Assembly (NCBI GenBank): GCA_030591565.1
Contig: JAUVAU010000006.1
Location: 1 to 64,000, forward strand
Direction of reading: 5' to 3'
Length of the DNA stretch: 64,000 nt
Origin: Deltaproteobacteria bacterium
GTDB taxonomy: Bacteria; Desulfobacterota; Deferrisomatia; Deferrisomatales; BM512
The notes under the pieces are model-generated. The model worked only from the letters and a program-made list of their open reading frames with translations. It was not told where the DNA came from and ran no database searches. A program made the translations under genes and the position numbers. Of this stretch, positions 58,848 to 64,000 are shown one piece after another. How positions within the stretch are numbered: the stretch's first letter is position 1; the number at the start of each line of letters is the position of its first letter.

Positions 58848-58874
58848 GGGGATGCATTGGCCATCCCCGTTTTC
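58848..58874 (+). terminator. Hairpin between rpsO and pnp
   Basis: GGGGATGCATTGGCCATCCCCGTTTT. Confidence 0.6.
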
Positions 58875-58923
58875 AATCACAACGAAGATGATTAGCTAAC
58901 CTCATTTAGCGAGGAGTTTGTAC

Positions 58924-61041
58924 ATGTTTGACATAAAAACAGTAGAAACCACCATCGGTGGTCGTACCATTTCACTGGAAACCGGCCACATGGCCCGCCA
59001 GGCCCACGGCTCGGTGGTCATAAGGAGCGGCGACACCGTTTTGCTGGTGACCGCGGTTTCCGACTATAAAGCCAAACCCGGTCTGGACTTTCTTCCCCTG
59101 ACGGTGATGTACCAGACAAAGGGTTACGCAGCGGGCAAGATCCCCGGAGGCTTCTTTAAGCGCGAAGGTCGCCCCCATGACACTGACACCCTGACCGCTC
59201 GCCTGACCGATCGCCCCATCCGCCCCCTCTTCCCCAAGGGTTATCGTTTTGAAACCCAGGTGGTGGTGATGGTGCTCAGCCATGATGGCGAGGTCCTGCC
59301 CGACGTTCTGGGCATGATCGGCGCCTCGGCGGCGCTGACTATCTCCGACATCCCCTTCGATGGCCCCATGGCCGCTGTGCGCGTGGGCATGATAGATGGT
59401 GAATACATCATCAACCCCACAATGCAGCAGATGGAAGAGACCTGCCTCGATCTGTCCATCGCCGGTTCCAAGGACGCGGTCATGATGGTCGAGTCCGGTT
59501 CCGACGGGCTGAGCGAAGACCAGATGCTTGGCGGTATCGAAGCGGGCCACGTGGAGATCAAGAAGCTCGTAGCACTACAGGAAGAGCTTCGTGAGCTTGC
59601 GGGCAAGGCCAAGCGCGAGTTTGTGGAAGCCCCTGAGATCGACCCTGCCATTGTCGAGTACGCCAATAAATGCTTTGACGACAAGGGCAAGGCGGCCTAC
59701 CAGTTCACCGGCAAGAAAGAGCGCAGCGACGCACTCTCCCAGGCCAAGGCCGAGATGGTCGCATCATTGACCGACGAGCAGGCGGAAAACACCGGCGACT
59801 ACAAAGACGCCTTCGCCGCCGCTTCAAAAGCCTATGTGCGCAACATGATCCTCGACGAGGGCAAGCGTATCGATGGCCGCACGGTGGAGCAGATTCGCCC
59901 CATTCAGTGCGAAGTCGGCCTCATCCCCCGCACCCACGGCTCCGCTCTTTTTACCCGTGGCGAGACCCAGGCGCTGGTGCTTACCACGTTGGGAACGTCG
60001 AGCGACGAGCAGCTGATAGACGTGCCCGAGGGCAGCTACTACAAGAAATTCATGCTCCATTACAACTTCCCGCCCTTCTCCGTGGGCGAAGCGCGTCCGC
60101 TTCGTGGCCCCGGCAGGCGCGAAATTGGACATGGCGCACTGGCCGAGCGCGCAGTGAAGCCGTTATTGCCCGACCATGAAAAATTCCCCTACACCCTCAG
60201 GGTCGTCTCCGAGGTCACCGAGTCCAACGGCTCCTCCTCAATGGCGACTGTGTGTGGCGGCTCCCTGGCGCTGATGGACGCAGGCGTCCCGATTAAAGAC
60301 GCTGTGGCCGGTATCGCCATGGGCATGATTACCGATGGCGACCGCTTCGCGGTCCTCTCCGATATTCTCGGCGACGAGGATCACCTTGGCGACATGGACT
60401 TCAAGGTCGCGGGAACCAAGGATGGCATTACCGCGTTGCAGATGGACATCAAGGTCAAGGGCATCACAGTCGATGTCATGCGCAAGGCGCTTGAGCAGGC
60501 CAAAGAGGGTAGGCTCCACATCCTTGGCAAGATGGCCGAAGCGCTCTCCACCCATCGCGATGACCTCTCACCCTATGCCCCGCGCATCGTGGTTATCAAG
60601 GTCAGCACCGAACGCATCAAGGATGTCATCGGACCTGGCGGCAAGAATATCCGCAAGATCATCGAGCTCACCCAGACCACCATCGACATCAATGATGATG
60701 GCACCATCAATATCGGTAGCCCCGATGGCGAGCGCACCAAACAGGCGATCAAGATGATCCGCGACCTGACCCAGGAAGCCGAAGTCGGCAAGATATACGA
60801 TGGCACGGTTCGCAAGATCATGGACTTCGGCGCCTTCGTCGAGATCTTTCCCGGCACCGACGGCCTCGTGCACATCAGCGAAATCACAGCGGCGCGCATC
60901 GATCGCGACGACATCACCAAGTACATGCCCGAGGGCGGTACGGTGAAGGTCAAGGTGGTCAACGTCGACAACAGCGGTCGTATCAAACTCTCCCGCAAGG
61001 CCGCCATGGCCGAGCTGGGCGAAGAGGACCCCGTTGCATAG
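58924..61041 (+). CDS. pnp: Polyribonucleotide nucleotidyltransferase
   Basis: Two RNase PH domains, FSVGEARPLRGPGRREIGHGALAERA, KH IGPGGKNIRKI, S1 domain; start 58918 or 58924. Confidence 0.98.
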   Translation: MFDIKTVETTIGGRTISLETGHMARQAHGSVVIRSGDTVLLVTAVSDYKAKPGLDFLPLTVMYQTKGYAAGKIPGGFFKREGRPHDTDTLTARLTDRPIRPLFPKGYRFETQVVVMVLSHDGEVLPDVLGMIGASAALTISDIPFDGPMAAVRVGMIDGEYIINPTMQQMEETCLDLSIAGSKDAVMMVESGSDGLSEDQMLGGIEAGHVEIKKLVALQEELRELAGKAKREFVEAPEIDPAIVEYANKCFDDKGKAAYQFTGKKERSDALSQAKAEMVASLTDEQAENTGDYKDAFAAASKAYVRNMILDEGKRIDGRTVEQIRPIQCEVGLIPRTHGSALFTRGETQALVLTTLGTSSDEQLIDVPEGSYYKKFMLHYNFPPFSVGEARPLRGPGRREIGHGALAERAVKPLLPDHEKFPYTLRVVSEVTESNGSSSMATVCGGSLALMDAGVPIKDAVAGIAMGMITDGDRFAVLSDILGDEDHLGDMDFKVAGTKDGITALQMDIKVKGITVDVMRKALEQAKEGRLHILGKMAEALSTHRDDLSPYAPRIVVIKVSTERIKDVIGPGGKNIRKIIELTQTTIDINDDGTINIGSPDGERTKQAIKMIRDLTQEAEVGKIYDGTVRKIMDFGAFVEIFPGTDGLVHISEITAARIDRDDITKYMPEGGTVKVKVVNVDNSGRIKLSRKAAMAELGEEDPVA

Positions 61042-61069
61042 GCAAGCGCCCTGTAAGTGAATAACTCCA

Positions 61070-61107
61070 AACGCGCAGTCTGCTTTTAAAGTGGCTGCGC
61101 GTTTTTT
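61070..61107 (+). terminator. Terminator after pnp
   Basis: AACGCGCAG...CTGCGCGTTTTTTG. Confidence 0.8.
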
Positions 61108-61128
61108 GTTTTGCGAGAGGTGAATCAA

Positions 61129-61569
61129 ATGGCTCTGAAGATAGGAGTGAAGAAGCTTCCCGGAACTGAGGACTTGGCGCTGCCTTCATACCAGACCAAC
61201 CACAGCGCCGGTATGGATATCGTCTCGGCCCAGAGTGTGGAGATTGCCCCCGGCGAGCGCACCATGATTTCCACGGGCCTCACAGTGGCGATCCCGGATG
61301 GCTTTGAGGCGCAGATAAGGCCCCGGAGCGGTTTGGCGGTCAAACATGGCATAACGCTGGTGAATACGCCGGGGACAATCGATGCCGACTACCGGGGCGA
61401 GATACGCATAATAATGATCAACCACGGTGATGAGGTGTTCGCGGTGAAAAGGGGTGAGCGGATCGCCCAGATGATTATCGCGCCGGTTACCCGTTGCAAC
61501 TGGGAGCTGATGGACGAACTCCCCGAATCGGGAAGGGGCGAGGGCGGTTTCGGTTCCACTGGCCGCTGA
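61129..61569 (+). CDS. dut: dUTPase
   Basis: AGMDIVSA, PRSGLAVKHGITLVNTPGTIDADYRGEIRIIMINHG, ERIAQMII, GRGEGGFGSTG. Confidence 0.97.
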   Translation: MALKIGVKKLPGTEDLALPSYQTNHSAGMDIVSAQSVEIAPGERTMISTGLTVAIPDGFEAQIRPRSGLAVKHGITLVNTPGTIDADYRGEIRIIMINHGDEVFAVKRGERIAQMIIAPVTRCNWELMDELPESGRGEGGFGSTGR

Positions 61570-61576
61570 GTCTTTT

Positions 61577-61806
61577 TCAGATCGCTGACAAAGCCCGTCT
61601 TTTCTCCGATTGACTTCGTCAGGCTAAGAAATGATCCTCGAAATACGATAAGTATTCCTCCGGTCATTTCTTATCACCTTCCTCGTTCTCGAAAAAAATC
61701 CAACCCTTGTCAGCAATCAGTCCGGCTGAGCCAGGGTTTGCCGGATTCAACGAGAGAAGGGGCGATTCCTTTAAGAATTGCCCCTTCTTGACTTTGTCAA
61801 CAGCCT
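61577..61806 (+). repeat. Dispersed intergenic element, subfamily A (copy A4)
   Basis: CAGATCGCTGACAAAG...CTTTGTCAACAGCCT terminal inverted repeats; right half with AAGGGGCGATTCCTTTAAGAATTGCCCCTT shared with the 32.5 kb copy. Confidence 0.93.
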
Positions 61807-61835
61807 AGCTCCCGCTATTAACGGGAGCTTTTTTT
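61807..61835. terminator. Terminator immediately right of element A4, between convergent genes
   Basis: AGCTCCCGCTATTAACGGGAGCTTTTTTT. Confidence 0.88.
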
Positions 61836-61855
61836 GTAGGAGGGAAAAGTTTTGG

Positions 61856-63019
61856 TTATTGCCCGCGCCATCCCTTTAGTATCTCCACGGCCCAACTGTC
61901 ATCCTGGGAGGTGTGGCATCTGGAGGTTGTGCACGAATCGGGCATTTGCCACTTGACCGCGTTTTCGGGTTCGAGGAACTTGAAGGTGTGGGTGTGGCTG
62001 TATATTCCCTTGGCGATGACGCTGTCGGAAATTCTCGCCATGTGGCAGTCGACGCACGTTGCCTTGCCGGGGTGATTGTTGTGTACTGGCAGTTCGTCGA
62101 TTTGGTTGTGGCAGCCGTCGCACGCCGAGTCGGTACGCCTCTTCAAATTTCTCTCATCATCCGAGCCGTGGGGCAGGTGGCAGGTGGTGCAGCTCAAGTC
62201 CGCCTGAAGATGACCGCTCTGTATGAAACCCTGATACTCCATGTAGGGAGCCCGCTCGGTGCCGTCCGGCCAAAAATCAGCGGTGGTTTTGCCGGGTTGA
62301 GGCGTCGCCATCACGAACTGCGCCAACTGTTCGCTGCTCGTCCCGCTGGGAAAGTCGAGGGAGGTCTTCCGGTCCGTCCCGTGGGCGTGACACCTGCCGC
62401 AGAGCTTGGCCCTGTAGGCGGGGTCCTTGTCTACCGCTACCCCCGCTGTCTCCTGGCCGTCGGTAACCAGATGTTTTTCATAATCGGTGTGGCAGGCGAC
62501 GCAGGTAATTCCGGGGGCGGTGTAGGTGTCGGTTTCGGGATCGTAGCCGGTGACATGGCAGCCGATGCAGTTCTTTTCAAGCGTTACGCCGGAAGCCCTC
62601 AGTTTTTTAAGCAAGGGGGAGAGTTTTTCCCACCTCTTCTTGCCGATATCCCACGATGCGGGCAGCAGCTCGTGGCCCCTGTCGGTTTTGGTCCAGAGGA
62701 TCTGGATTTCAAGGGAGCCATAAGCGTATTTGACGTCGTCCTTGGTGAATTTACCCTTCACGAACTTCTTGTAGCCGGGGGTGGAGGAAGAGTAGCTGGC
62801 GCCGTAGAAGTTTCTGTCCTTGCCGGGCACCAGCAGGGCGCGGCTGTGGGCGTGGGTGACCCAGAGCGACATCTCCATGTTGTGACACTGGCCGCAGGTT
62901 CGTGCGTCCGATTGGCCTATGGAGGACTCTTCGGTAACTCGGGAAACATAACTGAAAGCCACCGTGGCCAAACTTGCAACCAGCAAAATGGCCAGTGGAA
63001 ATATAATCGCTTTTCGCAT
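61856..63019 (-). CDS. Secreted multiheme c-type cytochrome (7 CxxCH plus 1 CX4CH)
   Basis: CGQCH, CIGCH, CVACH, CGRCH, CTTCH, CDGCH, CVDCH and CTTSRCH; N-terminal signal sequence. Confidence 0.92.
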   Translation of the reverse strand: MRKAIIFPLAILLVASLATVAFSYVSRVTEESSIGQSDARTCGQCHNMEMSLWVTHAHSRALLVPGKDRNFYGASYSSSTPGYKKFVKGKFTKDDVKYAYGSLEIQILWTKTDRGHELLPASWDIGKKRWEKLSPLLKKLRASGVTLEKNCIGCHVTGYDPETDTYTAPGITCVACHTDYEKHLVTDGQETAGVAVDKDPAYRAKLCGRCHAHGTDRKTSLDFPSGTSSEQLAQFVMATPQPGKTTADFWPDGTERAPYMEYQGFIQSGHLQADLSCTTCHLPHGSDDERNLKRRTDSACDGCHNQIDELPVHNNHPGKATCVDCHMARISDSVIAKGIYSHTHTFKFLEPENAVKWQMPDSCTTSRCHTSQDDSWAVEILKGWRGQ

Positions 63020-63089
63020 TTGTATGACCTTGCCCTCTTAAATAAAAAACGACTGCCCAAAATTGAGACAGCCGTAAAAGTAGGTCGCT

Positions 63090-64000
63090 TTACTCTTCCA
63101 GCACCGCTTGGGCAGCCGCCAAGCGCGCGATCGGTACGCGAAAGGGGCTGCAGGATACGTAGTCCAGCCCGACGCGGTGGAAGAAATGTATAGAGTCGGG
63201 GTCGCCGCCGTGTTCGCCGCAAACGCCCACCTTGAGTCCCGGCCTTCCCTTGCGTCCCTTGCTGGTCCCCATCTCCACCAGCTGGCCCACGCCGCTCTGG
63301 TCGATCGACTGGAAGGGGTCCTTTGCGTATATCCCCTTCTCCACGTAGGAGGGCAGGAAGGTGCCCGCGTCGTCACGGGAAAAGCCACAGGTCATCTGGG
63401 TGAGGTCGTTGGTGCCAAAGCTGAAAAACTCCGCCTCGGCTGCGATCTCGTCGGCGGTGAGCGCAGCCCGGGGGACCTCGATCATCGTGCCGATGAGGAA
63501 GTTCAGCTCGGTCAAGCCGCTCTCCTTCTTTACCAGCTCGGCGACCTCAAGGATCAGCGCCTTCTGGTCGGTGAACTCCTCCACGGTGCCCACCAGCGGG
63601 ACCATTATCTCCGGCTGCGCGTCCACGCCTTCCTGGGTGAGTTCCGCTGTGGCTTCAAGGATGGCGCGGGCCTGCATTCTGGTGACCTGGGGGTAGCTGA
63701 TGCCAAGGCGACAGCCGCGGTGACCCAGCATCGGGTTCAACTCGTGCAGTTGCTCGATGCGGGCGCGGACATTGTCCACATCCTTGCCCATCGATTGGGC
63801 AAGCTCCTCGACCAACGCATCCTCCTGGGGGACGAACTCGTGAAGAGGAGGATCAAGCAGGCGGATTGTCACGGGTAGCCCCGCCATCGCTCTAAGGATG
63901 CCCTTGAAGTCTGCGCGCTGGTAGGGGAGCAGTTTGTCAGCGGCGATGGTGCGGTCCTCGTCATTCTCGGCCAAGATCATCTCGCGGATGCATTTGATCC
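63090..64000 (-). CDS. ppdK: Pyruvate, phosphate dikinase, C-terminal part (continues beyond window)
   Basis: [76 protein letters not shown]. Confidence 0.97.
   Translation of the reverse strand, partial: IKCIREMILAENDEDRTIAADKLLPYQRADFKGILRAMAGLPVTIRLLDPPLHEFVPQEDALVEELAQSMGKDVDNVRARIEQLHELNPMLGHRGCRLGISYPQVTRMQARAILEATAELTQEGVDAQPEIMVPLVGTVEEFTDQKALILEVAELVKKESGLTELNFLIGTMIEVPRAALTADEIAAEAEFFSFGTNDLTQMTCGFSRDDAGTFLPSYVEKGIYAKDPFQSIDQSGVGQLVEMGTSKGRKGRPGLKVGVCGEHGGDPDSIHFFHRVGLDYVSCSPFRVPIARLAAAQAVLEE

Noticed and set aside
51184-61569. rimP-nusA-infB-ylxP-rbfA-nrnA-truB-rpsO-pnp-dut block as a novel cluster
   Set aside because: Canonical, widely conserved gene order; only the NusA tail and rimP leader were kept as observations

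Overview
64 kb of compact, GC-rich bacterial chromosome. Gene content (Hdr/MvhD redox genes, futalosine menaquinone genes, lpxC, NtrY/NtrC pair, multiheme cytochrome) suggests a Desulfobacterota/deltaproteobacterial-like host; this is inference. About 57 CDSs are supported. Main blocks: (i) bp 1-13360, a soluble electron-transfer cluster with HdrA-like genes, HdrC, HdrB, a double-HdrA fusion, MvhD, an FrhB-like protein and FrdB/FrdA-like subunits, followed by sucCD; (ii) mqnD/mqnB with desulforedoxin-like mini-proteins, and mqnP/mqnE/mqnC; (iii) valS, nadC, macro domain, SNF2 helicase, ferritin, rdgC-like, pckA, htrA, nadE, nfo, permease, lpxC, ntrYX-like; (iv) the canonical rimP-nusA-infB-ylxP-rbfA-nrnA-truB-rpsO-pnp-dut block; (v) an octaheme-like cytochrome and a partial ppdK. 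The most unusual signal is non-coding: at least 11 copies of a modular intergenic element of about 220-240 bp, in two related subfamilies. They share a hairpin core whose stem varies with compensatory changes, have imperfect terminal inverted repeats, and lie next to terminators or stop codons. One copy is flanked by a duplicated 25/26-bp terminator hairpin, and one lies inside the Hdr-Frd operon. No CRISPR array, rRNA, tRNA or transposase gene was recognised.
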